Positions 20,344 to 29,309 of a DNA stretch of 64,000 bases are shown here, piece by piece; the first letter of the stretch is position 1; each line of letters opens with the position of its first letter. Where the stretch lies: contig NW_005195301.1 of NCBI RefSeq assembly GCF_000372725.1, positions 434,035 to 498,034 on the forward strand. Direction: 5' to 3'. Made by a program: the position numbers and the translations under genes. The DNA is from Emiliania huxleyi CCMP1516 (Eukaryota; Haptophyta; Isochrysidales; Noelaerhabdaceae). The notes below the pieces were generated by a model. The model ran no database searches and was not told where the DNA came from. It saw only the letters and a list, made by a program, of their open reading frames with translations.

Positions 20344-21399
20344 TAGTCTGTTCGTCTCGGCTCGAGCCTCTGGAGATGCTCCCGACCGCAGGCTCGATTC
20401 AGTCTCGGCCCCTGGCTCGACGGCACTGCAATAAACGGCGTAGCGTGGCCTTTGGTTTGGCCCGGTGTCCTCGTTGGCTTGTGCTGTGGAGGGAGTCCCG
20501 CAGCGAGCAGTCTTCAGCGCGCGAGGTACGCACCAGAAGCCCTCCATTAGGGAGACCACGAGAGATGTGTCCAGGCCATGTGTATCGGGAGATATGGGAT
20601 ATATATGTGCCCCAGGGAGTATATAACTTATGTCTGTACAGTGATTATTTGTGGCTGGCTTGGGTTTTTCCCTATCGCTATCCCACAGCCTCTCATGAGA
20701 TCCGCGCGAAATCCCAGACTGGTGGATTTTGGGGCGAGCTGCCGGCACCCCCCCGCCCCCCGATCGAAAAGACTTACAAAAGAGAGCTCTGGCGATCAGG
20801 CTGGCCGCGCGCGTACCCGCGTACGCGGCCCGCGGTACGCGGCTACGGGCCAGTTAGCCTCCCCAGGTCGAGCAGCAGCATCCGCAGCTTCGAGAGAGAG
20901 CTCGGACCCGAGCGAGGTCACCGAGCTCCGAGGGGTAGTCTTCCTGTGGCTCCTGCGTCCTGCCGGCGGCAGAGCGATGCGAGCCGGGCGATAGATACAG
21001 CGATCGCCAGCGCCGTGGCGCCCGTGCGGCAGAGGCGGCCAAGGTCGGTCTCGCCCGCGGCCCCCGTGAGAACACAAAATACGCGAAGCACAAGAATCTC
21101 CCACGAGATCTCCCGTGGATCGAATATTTCAGGAGAGGAAATGCTTGGCTTGCCCCGGTCTCTCCCTTTTCTTCCATTAAGCAATCCCGCTACTTAATCG
21201 AAGGGTGGGCGTGCACTTGGAGCACTTCGATTGCAGTTGAACGTGCTTTCACACAAAAACACAACCCCAGGACCCAAGACGCACACTTTCACAGCCAGAC
21301 AAGATCTCCCGCTGACCTGAAATCTTTGATCAACACAAAATGCTTGGACTACGACATAGTTCTCCCTCCAAAACTCATGTGCACGACGGGCTGAGCCCT

Positions 21400-21625
21400 G
21401 GCCTCGACACCTCGACACCAAACCTCGACACCGACTCGACAACTCGACACCCCACGCCAACTCGACCAACTCGACACCCCTCGACACCCTTCGACACCCC
21501 TCGACACCATCTAGGCTGGGACCATGCTCGACTGTGTCAAGGTCCCAAACTCGACACCTCGACACCCCTCGACACCGCTCGACACCGCTCGACACCCCTC
21601 GACACCCCTCGACACACTCGACACC
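21400..21625 (+). repeat. CTCGACACC minisatellite
   Basis: More than 20 copies of a 9-10-bp unit (CTCGACACC and variants such as CTCGACAAC and CTCGACACCC) are present, interrupted once at about 21512-21550 by a non-repeat segment. Confidence 0.95.
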
Positions 21626-22649
21626 GCTTCATATCCAGCCGGCGGCCTGCCAGCGGCTCTCTTCTTGCTTTTCTGACTGCAAAACATATAACTCCCCCCC
21701 ATTCCCCCTCTCCCCTCCCTCTCTAGCTCTCTCCTCTCCCTCCCCACTCACAGCAGCAGTAGTAGTAGTCTAGTAGTAGTTAGTAGTCGCAGTAGCAGTA
21801 GTAGTGGTAGTGGTAGTAGGAGCGGCCGCACACTGCTCGCTCCTGCACATCTAAAGCCATCCCTGCTGCTAGGGGGGGGGGGGGTCTCGTGCTTGACACA
21901 GAGTCAGACTGCGGCGGCACAGCAAACCGCACAGGAAGAGCTCGATAGGGAGCGAGAACCGTCAAAGGTGCTCACGCAGGTTTCGAACGTCCGTCATGGT
22001 GCGGTCAAGTTCCCCCCAGGTTTGACCGCGTAGCTCTCAAAGCCAGGCGAAAAAATCTTGCCGTCTGCGCCACTCTGCGCTGCGTGTCGTGCTGTGTGCG
22101 AGAAGAGCCGTCGCTGCGCGGAGGTCACGGGAAGAGTGGGTCGCTTATTCGTTCGACCGCTTTATTGCCGCGATCAAAACTAGGTACACGCCACACACCA
22201 GACGACATGTACTCTCCCACCCGACAACCGGCAAAACGCTGTCGTGAGCCAGCCGCTTTTGCGGCAGCCGACCGCGGAGATCGAGCGCGCCGCGTGCGCG
22301 GAGATCGACATGGCGAGACCGTCATCCCGTACGATGCCGCTGGCGCGTCGGCGCGAGCCTGCGGCTCGGTGGAGGGCTCCACGCTCGGCGCGGCGGAGGT
22401 GCGCCGGACTGCACCACTCCCGCACCACCCCCGACTCGGAGCGGTGCAGTTCATATGAAACTGCGCACCGCTCCGGTGCACCGCTCCCGTGCGCAATTAG
22501 GAGCGGGGGTGGGCCAGGTGGCGTGCCCCTCTAATGGGGGGTGGCGTTCCCACGGGGGCTGCCTTCCCACGAGCTGGCCACATCTTCCTATCTCTTTGAT
22601 ATACTTGGTACATCTTCTCAATCGCTCGTGGCGAGGAGCTTCTCCGTGT

Positions 22650-22682
22650 TCGACGATGTCGAACAATGTTCGACATCGTCGA
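22650..22682. other. Perfect 15-bp-arm hairpin
   Basis: TCGACGATGTCGAAC (22650-22664) is separated by AAT from its exact reverse complement (22668-22682). It lies about 215 bp upstream of the secreted repeat protein. It is possibly a binding site or a small fold-back insertion. Confidence 0.55.
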
Positions 22683-22896
22683 GTAACCGCCTGTCGCCCC
22701 CCCCAGCACACACGGTGCCAAGGGCTCAAACAACAGCACACAAACACAGACAGGTGACAGGGAGCAACGTGTGAGACTAGTGAGACTAGAGCTCTCGTCT
22801 CTCGGAAAAGGAAAAAAAGGGAGAAGAGGAATGGGGATAAAAAAAAGGAAAGGTGCGCGCGAGATCAATTGGAGATTTCTTCGATCATCTTTCAGG

Positions 22897-23814
22897 ATGC
22901 TGGGCTTGATCATCCTGCCGGCCTTGCCGCGCCCCCTGGCCAGCGTTCAGGGAGGAGCTCCCGCCTGGACGGTTCGCAGCGCGGACGAGCGGCGGCAGCT
23001 GCGGGGGCCGGTCGCCCTGCGCTCGCCTCCAGTGGTGGCCTCTTTCCACGCTTCGAGCGGCGCGGCCAGTCCAGTCGCCAACGGGGCTGACTTTATGACG
23101 GCGCAGGGTGGTTGCCGCAGCTGGTCGGTGCGCGGCGCCGACGAGCGGCGCCAGCTCCGGCGGGGCAACGCTGCGCCGGACCGCGCCGCCATCACCCGCA
23201 CCACCGCGCTGGCGGAGGCAGGGCCAGTCGAGGCCGGGCCAGTCGAGGCTGGGCCGGCGGCGGACGGGGCCGACTTTATGACCGTGCAGGGGGGGTGCAG
23301 CAGCTGGTCGGTGCGCGGCGCCGACGAGCGGCGCCAGCTCCGGGGGGGCAACGTTGCGCCGGACCGCGCCGCCATCACCCGCGCCGCCGCCGCGCCGGCC
23401 AACAAGGCTGGGCCAGCCAACTCGGCCCAAGCGTCCGTAGCGGCGGTCCAGCCCCTCAGCCGCAAGCGCATGCCGGGCGCGCCTCGCGATGCGGCGCTCG
23501 CGTGGTGGGCGGAGGACCCGGAGCACGCGTCGGTGCAGGGCGGCTGCGGCAACTGGTCGGTGCGCGGCGCGGAGGCGCGGCCCCAACTGCGCGGCTGGGT
23601 CGCCCCGACACGCACTCCCGATGCCAGCCGCCCCAGCGCGCCGCCCACCTGGGCGGACTCTGTCGAGCACGCGTCGGTGCGCAGCTCGTCGGTTGTCGGC
23701 TGGGCCCCCTTGCCGTCGCCGTGACCCTCCCCCGCCACACATGGGTAGGTGCAGGGTGGCTGCCGCAACTGGTCGGTGCGCGGTGCGGATGCTCGGCCCC
23801 AGCTCCGAGACTAG
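22897..23814 (+). CDS. Secreted tandem-repeat protein of unknown family (five W-S-V-R-G-A-D-E-R-R-Q repeats)
   Basis: Exons are 22897-23676 and 23749-23814, 281 residues. The start MLGLIILPALPRPLAS gives a short signal peptide directly followed by the first repeat. The in-frame upstream ATG at 22771 is possible but adds only a basic stretch. The repeat is VQGGC, two variable residues, then WSVRGADERRQLRG. Copies start near residues 17, 70, 129, 209 and 260. The first copy lacks the Cys and reads WTVRSADERRQ; the last two read ARPQLR. Linkers are Ala/Pro-rich and vary from about 30 to 60 residues. The intron (23677-23748, TCG|GTGCGC...TAG|GTGCAG) falls inside the fifth repeat and splicing restores it exactly. 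I do not recognise the family. It could be a repetitive cell-wall, scale or calcification matrix protein, or a peptide precursor. Confidence 0.65.
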
Positions 23815-23908
23815 AGGCCTCGTGTTTCCCCCCCAAACTTTTGCCGAACCTCCCGCCCGCTTGCCCCCCCCCCCCCCCCCCCACCACGTCAAACTGGCAC
23901 ATGACTAG

Positions 23909-24174
23909 GTGCCCCAAGTGCAAGTCGATGAAGACGAGCTACGTCGAGGTACCTGCCACACACGAACGCCAACCCAGCGCGCCCCAAGTTGCCCCCCCTC
24001 CCACCGCTGTGCCGTGGCACAGGTGCAAACCCGCTCGGCAGACGAGCCGACCACCAAGAAGTGCCTGTGCACAGACTGCACGTGCGCGCACTCGTACCCA
24101 TGCACTCCCCTCCAAACAGCCGATCGCAAGCCCCTTCCCCGTTTGGTTCCAGGTATCGATGGAAGTTTTGTTGA
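23909..24174 (+). CDS. TFIIS-type zinc ribbon (orphan C-terminal exons)
   Basis: Three exon pieces (23909-23948, 24023-24081, 24153-24174) read CPKCKSMKTSYVE, VQTRSADEPTTKKCLCTDCT and YRWKFC-stop. This is the complete zinc ribbon of transcription elongation factor TFIIS: four Cys, the catalytic Q-x-R-S-A-D-E-P loop that enters the RNA polymerase II active site to stimulate transcript cleavage, and the W-K-F-C terminus. The last two joins are GT-AG (donors GTACCT and GTGCGC), and the downstream exon starts with GT in both. The 5' acceptor TAG at 23908 shows that an upstream exon is expected. However, the secreted repeat gene stops only 94 bp away, and I see neither TFIIS domain I nor domain II in the window. 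It is either a partial gene copy or a gene with an unusual upstream exon. Confidence 0.7.
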
Positions 24175-24460
24175 GACGGCGGCTAGTCCGTGCACCCCAC
24201 CCTCCTGCCTGCACCAAGACGCCGGAACGCGCGGGCGGCGGCGGCGGCGGCGCGGCGGCGACGGCGCGCTCCGTTTTCGATCTCTGGCGTGGAACCCCCG
24301 TCCCGCACAGCTTTGCTGCTCAAGCGCGTAGTGCATGGGCCGCGCCCCCTTCAACACACAGCAGCTAGCAGTAGATCATTACACGGGGCGCTGGCTCCAC
24401 CTCCGGCGGCGGCGTTTCTCTCGTGCCATCTCGATCTCTCCACACAGTGGTGAGATCAAT

Positions 24461-26236
24461 AAATAAATAAATAAAACGGACACCTCTACAGGAGATGGGT
24501 AAAAAGGAACAGGTCCCCGCCCTGCGGTCTTTGTGCAGGGTTCTTTGTGGGTGTGGTCGGCGACTAGCCGGGGTCGTCCTCCCGATGGGGGACTAGCACT
24601 AGCCGTCTTCCACATGGTCCCTCGGGTCCCTGCTGCTCCTAATCTCGTCGTACATCCTCCTGCTGATCTCCGCAACATCCTGCTCCCTCCCTCGTCTCGC
24701 CCTGCGCGTCTGCTCCGCCTCCCCGTCGTCCGCCCTGCGTCGTCTGGTGACGGGTCCTCCATAGTCGGTTGAGGTCGCCGCCCTCCTCGTGCCTCTTCCC
24801 AACGTTTCCTCGGCAGCCGATGCCGTCTGCTCCGACTCCGCCGTCCCCGGGTCTGCCCTGCCCTCGTCTGCGCTAGCTTCTGTTTCGTCATCACTGATGT
24901 CCGTCCTCTTCTTTCTGCTCTTGTTGTACTCTCTCTCTTGTTGTATGCTTGTACATCGCGTCGATTCCTTTTCGCGTGAGCACCAGCCTGAAGCCCGCCC
25001 AGCAGCTGAACCGCTCCCTAAGTCGAAGGAGCATCATCAGTCTCACCCACTTCGCTCGCTGCCGACTGTCTCCGCTCCCTCCCGCTTGGGCCGCCGTCGC
25101 GGCCCTCGTTCGTCCCACTGGCTGTTGGCCTGTCCCCTCGTTACCTCTGTTATCCCTCCTCCTCCGCGACTCCCTCAAGGCTGGCCGGGCCTCCTTCCAC
25201 CCAGCGAAGAGCTTCCTCAGCCACTCAATGTGTTCCTCTCTCTTCGTTATGCGCGCGGTAGCCTCATCGTTGAGCTGGATCCACCTCTGCACCGCTCCCG
25301 TCGCCGCCTCGGCCACGACTTGCAAGTTCCTCGTAACCCCGGCGCCAAGGTCCCTCCGGCTCTTCTCCGAGAGATCATCTACCAGCGCCGGCAACACCCC
25401 CCCGACGGCTGGGGCTAGTGCATCGTACCCGTCCTCATCCAGCACCCTATAGCGTGAGCCCTTTAGCGCAGCGACATGCGCTATCCTCAGCGTCTTCAGT
25501 GTATCCTTGGAGTCGGGTGCCGCCTGTGCTACTTTGCTGATCGCCGTCCCCGTCTGCGCTCGCGCTACTCTGAGGAACCATCTGGCCTGCTCCCTATTCC
25601 CCAGGCAGGCGCCGCTAAGCAAGTGCGCCATTGTCGCCCTAGGCGGGTTCTCATCTTCCTCGGTCCATTGCTGCGCGGCTTTCCGCACGATCGGACACAG
25701 CGGGTCTCGCTTTAGTGCCGCCCTCCTCGCCGCGTCCCTCGCGGCCTTACAGACGAGGCAGCCCCTGAGTTCGCTCCTTGTGGCGGCTCCCGGGGCATCT
25801 CTCCCCGCCTCTCCCCGTATGATCCTCTCGTGGTGCGCTCCGTGTGGCACCCCCGCCTGCTGCCGCACCCGCGCTCCCATGACGGTCTTTGTCACCACGT
25901 TGTGATCATCCACGTCGGCGAATTCAATCTCGCGCTCGCCGTGCTGATCCTTGATCCGCTGGCGCTTGTCCCATTTGTGTTTTTATGCGTGCATTGGCCA
26001 CTGCACTGGGAGGTGTGAGGTCTGTGCGCACACAGCCCGCAGAGGCCCGCACAAAACGACTACGATAATATTGCGGTCCGTCTCAAACCCTACGCGCAAC
26101 TGGGAAAATAAATAAATAAAAACGGGCACCTCTACTCACTACTGTGTGGTGTGTGTGTGAGAGTGTGAGAACTGAGATGGGTAAAAAGGAACAGGTCCCC
26201 GCCCTTGCGATCTTTGTGCAGGGTTCTTTTACGCAA
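24461..26236. mobile_element. Repeat-flanked element with a LINE-like C-terminal ORF
   Basis: Two direct repeats bracket the region: 24461-24556 and 26103-26236. Each has (AATA)n, an ACGGRCACCTCTAC phrase, GAGATGGGTAAAAAGGAACA and a GCAGGGTTCTTT end. A related (AATA)n plus GGACA block occurs alone at 40010-40095. The ORF inside is on the minus strand. The flanking repeats may be two copies of a 3' tail, i.e. two tandem or nested insertions of one non-LTR element; this is inference. Confidence 0.45.
24891..25913 (-). CDS. Truncated retrotransposon-like ORF (probable non-LTR reverse transcriptase C-terminus)
   Basis: This is an open frame of 340 codons starting MDDHNVVTKTVMGARVR. A Cys/His cluster reads CLVCKAARDAARRAAL, then DPLCPIVRKAAQQW, then TMAHLLSGACLGN. 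The C-x2-C followed by T-x-x-H-L-L-x-x-x-C arrangement is the pattern seen after the reverse-transcriptase and thumb regions of many LINE ORF2 proteins. The rest is helical and basic. No reverse-transcriptase YxDD or endonuclease motif is present, so this is at most the 3' part of an ORF2. It is not a host gene as far as I can tell. Confidence 0.4.
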   Translation of the reverse strand: MDDHNVVTKTVMGARVRQQAGVPHGAHHERIIRGEAGRDAPGAATRSELRGCLVCKAARDAARRAALKRDPLCPIVRKAAQQWTEEDENPPRATMAHLLSGACLGNREQARWFLRVARAQTGTAISKVAQAAPDSKDTLKTLRIAHVAALKGSRYRVLDEDGYDALAPAVGGVLPALVDDLSEKSRRDLGAGVTRNLQVVAEAATGAVQRWIQLNDEATARITKREEHIEWLRKLFAGWKEARPALRESRRRRDNRGNEGTGQQPVGRTRAATAAQAGGSGDSRQRAKWVRLMMLLRLRERFSCWAGFRLVLTRKGIDAMYKHTTRERVQQEQKEEDGHQ

Positions 26237-26637
26237 CTGGGAATATTTTTGTGGAAACTGAAGAAATTACGTAAGCGGCCGGCCTTGGCGTGGAGCGGTA
26301 GTAGATGATGCGGCGCCCAGCATGCTCTATCAAGTAAGACGAAGTATCATGCCCGTCGCCCCGCAGTGGCACACACGCGGTCACAGCGCCATGCACAAGC
26401 GCACCGAGAGAGAGGACTCGTGGCCGGCCGTAGTGTACCAGAAGGCGCGTGTGTTCAGTGCACACAGTCGATGTCGCGGGAAGCGGACTGCAGGGACTCC
26501 GAGCGAGACCGAGTCCGACTCGCCTGGGCGGCCGCGCCGGGTGGCCGGTGCCGGTGGCGCGCCCCGGGGGCGCCTCTGCCCCCCCCTTTTTTGATCGCCT
26601 CGATCAACGCGCGCATGTTGGGGACGAGAAGGCGAGT

Positions 26638-26660
26638 GACTCAAAACTGTTTTGAGTCAG
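26638..26660. other. Palindrome with 11-bp arms and an outer GCGAG/CTCGC extension
   Basis: TGACTCAAAAC and GTTTTGAGTCA face each other across a single T. GCGAG (26633-26637) and CTCGC (26663-26667) extend the stem with a small bulge. It lies 260 bp 3' of the atpA stop on the opposite strand, so it could act in 3' end formation or be a TF site (TGACTCA is an AP-1-like core). No test is possible here. Confidence 0.45.
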
Positions 26661-26926
26661 CCTCGCTCGCGCGCTGAGGTACCGAGACTAAGGGCACCCT
26701 TCGCCAGCTGTGGTCACACGTTTCCGGACGGGACGACGACGACACAAGCCTCGCCCAACCAAGCCGCAGCGCCCACCCCCCGACGGCCGCCGACCACGTC
26801 ATGCTGCAGCAATGCACGTCCGAACCATGGGAGTGTGCCCGCCTCGCGAGGCAAACGAGGCGCGGCTCGCGCTAGGCGCGCTTGCAGTGAGCGGACTGGC
26901 CAGTTGAACCAGGCCGCCTGTGGGAT

Positions 26927-27854
26927 CTAGGACGAAAACTCGGCGGTGAACTTTGTGAAGATGTCCTTCATCGTCGCGTCGAGCGTCGGGGAGATCTCGT
27001 TCGTGTCGGCGATCTCCTTGAGGACCTGCGGCGATGGCGGGGCGGCGGCGGGCTCGGCGCGGGCGGCGGCGTGGGCGGAAGCGCGGCGCAAATGGGGGGG
27101 GGGGGGGGGGCTCACCGCCGGCGCCGTCGCCTTGACGTGCGCGAGGAGCTTCTCTTGGTACGGGCCGACGTCGGTGATGGCGAGCTTGTCGAGGTAGCCG
27201 CGCGTGCCGGCGTAGATGCAGACGACCTGGTCCTGGAACTCCATCGGGACGTACTGGTTCTGCTTGAGCAGCTCGGTCAGGCGCGCGCCGCGGTTGAGGA
27301 GGTACTGCGTCGCCGCGTCGAGGTCGGAGCCAAACTGCGCAAAGGCTGCGACCTCACGGTACTGGGCGAGCTCCAGCTTGAGAGTGCCTGCAACCTGCTT
27401 CATCGCCTTGCGCTGGGCGGCGGAGCCGACGCGCGAGACGGAGAGGCCGACCTGGAGCACATGGGCCGGTGAGAGATGCGCGGGGCGGCGGCGGGCGGCG
27501 GCTGGCGGTGGACAGAGCAAACAAGCGGCGGCGGCGGCGGGGGCGGCGAAAGGGAGGCGGCTGCGCGGTGCGATGCCGGGTGGGGCGCCGCGCACGTTGA
27601 TGGCGGGGCGGATGCCGCGGTAGAAGAGCTCCGACTCGAGGAAGATCTGCCCGTCGGTGATGGAGATGACGTTGGTCGGGATGTAGGCGGACACGTCGCC
27701 CGCCTGCGTCTCGATGATCGGGAGGCCCGTCATCGATCCGCCCTGCAGGTCGGCCGACATCTTGCACGCGCGCTCGAGGAGGCGCGAGTGCAGGTAGAAG
27801 ACGTCACCGGGATACGCCTCGCGGCCGGGCGGCCGGCGGAGCAGCAGCGACATT

Positions 27855-27889
<35 letters not shown>

Positions 27890-29138
27890 CCAGATGATGA
27901 GCGCGTGCTTGCCGTTGTCGCGGAAGTGCTCGCCGACGGCGCAGCCAGTGTAGGGCGCGAGGAACTGGAGCGGCGCGGCGTCCGAGGCGGTGGCCGCCAC
28001 GATGGTGGTGTACTCCATGGCGCCCTGGTCCGCGAGTGTCTTCATCAGCTGCGCGACGGTCGAGCGCTTCTGGCCGACGGCGACGTAGATGCAGTACAGC
28101 GACTTTTTGTCGTCGCCCGCGGCGTTGATTGTCTTTTGGTTGATGATGGTGTCGATGGCGACGGCGGTCTTCCCCGTCTGCCGATCGCCGATGATGAGCT
28201 CGCGCTGGCCGCGGCCGACGGGCACGAGCGAGTCGACCGCCTTGAGGCCCGACTCCATCGGCTCGTGCACCGACTGCGGGCGCAGAGAAGCGAGTGGAGC
28301 AAGCAAGCGGCAGTGCGGGGAGGGCCGCGAGTCGGGAGCCCCCGCCCGCAGGAGCGCGCGGTGGGAGCGGTGGGAGCGGCGGGAGCGGCGGCGGGCGGCG
28401 GCGGGCGCGGCGCCAGTGAGGGGGGGGGGGGGGGGGGGGGGAACACCCCTGGGGGGAAAAAATGCCCGGGGCCTTTACCTCAATCCGCTGGCGGCTGAGC
28501 TGGCCCGTCAGCGGCCCCAGGCCGTCAATCGGGTCGCCCAGCCCGTCCACGACGCGGCCGAGCAGGCCATCGCCCACCGAGAGGTCGATAATCGCGCCGG
28601 TGCGCTTGACGGTGTCGCCCTCCTTGATGGCACGATCGTTGCCAAACACGACGACGCCGACGTTGTCGTTCTCCAGGTTGAGCGCCATGCCACGCAGCCC
28701 CGAGTCGAACTCCACCATCTCCCCCGCCTGCACCGACTGCAGGCCGTACACACGCGCGATGCCGTCGCCGATCGCGAGCACCTTGCCTATCTCCTCCAGC
28801 TGCACCTCGCCGCCATAGTCCAGCAGCTTGGACTCGATGATGGACGACAGCTCCGACACCAACGCCTGCCCCTTCTTGGCGGCTGCGCGGGCGAGGGGCA
28901 GCGGCTCAGTGGGGGGAAGGCTCCTCTCCGTCCGGCGGGCCGTGCGTGGGAGGTGCGAGGTCGGGAACGCTTGCGGACAAGGCCAGCCCGCCACCGCCGC
29001 GGCCGTGCAAAGAGGACTTGCGGCAATAATGCATGTCGTGCAAAGCGCACCGGCAGGCGCAGACACGCGCAAGCCCCTCGAGAGGGTCTGCTGCAGCTGC
29101 GGCGCGGCGCGCTGGAGGCCGGTGCGGAGAGCCTGCAT
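26927..29138 (-). CDS. atpA: Mitochondrial F1 ATP synthase subunit alpha
   Basis: Five exons (29051-29138, about 28479-28882, 27596-28273, 27116-27451, 26927-27025) give about 534 residues. The chosen start [20 protein letters not shown] opens a basic, hydroxylated presequence typical of mitochondrial import; a further in-frame ATG exists upstream. Conserved parts are [20 protein letters not shown], the Walker [50 protein letters not shown], the arginine-finger region [10 protein letters not shown] and [13 protein letters not shown]. Alpha forms the non-catalytic nucleotide sites of the F1 hexamer. Introns 1, 3 and 4 splice cleanly (GTGCGC and GTGAGC donors). Intron 2 is odd: the best donor (GAG|GTAAAG) joins RIE to SVHEPMESG and drops the conserved VKAPGI segment, which is present in the genomic frame just past the donor. 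Confidence 0.93.
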
Positions 29139-29309
29139 CTGCGGCAGCCTACGGAGCGGGCGTGCGCGCAAGGCTTTTTGCACAGTGCAAGTTTTCGTGC
29201 ACAGAGCTGCCGCGGCGCAGGCGCGCAGCGGCCGGCCCGCGGTGCCACGCATCGCGAAGCCGACTCGTGTGTGCGCCGTACGCACAGCCCCACGGCCCCC
29301 GCCCCCCCG

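Larger units (their letters stand above)
20344..22896. other. Repeat-rich intergenic region without supported genes
   Basis: It contains an AT-richer patch (20570-20700), the CTCGACACC minisatellite (21400-21625), an (AGT)n tract at 21750-21820, a run of Gs at 21871-21884 and the palindrome at 22650-22682. Open frames here are low complexity and shared between strands. Confidence 0.6.

Noticed and set aside
21340-21773. Thr/Pro/His-rich open frames over the CTCGACACC region
   Set aside because: They are produced by the minisatellite unit reading through in all frames.
24461-26236. Interpretation of the flanking direct repeats as terminal repeats of a retrovirus-like element
   Set aside because: The enclosed frame shows no gag, protease, integrase or RNase H features, and the repeats carry an (AATA)n tail better suited to non-LTR elements.
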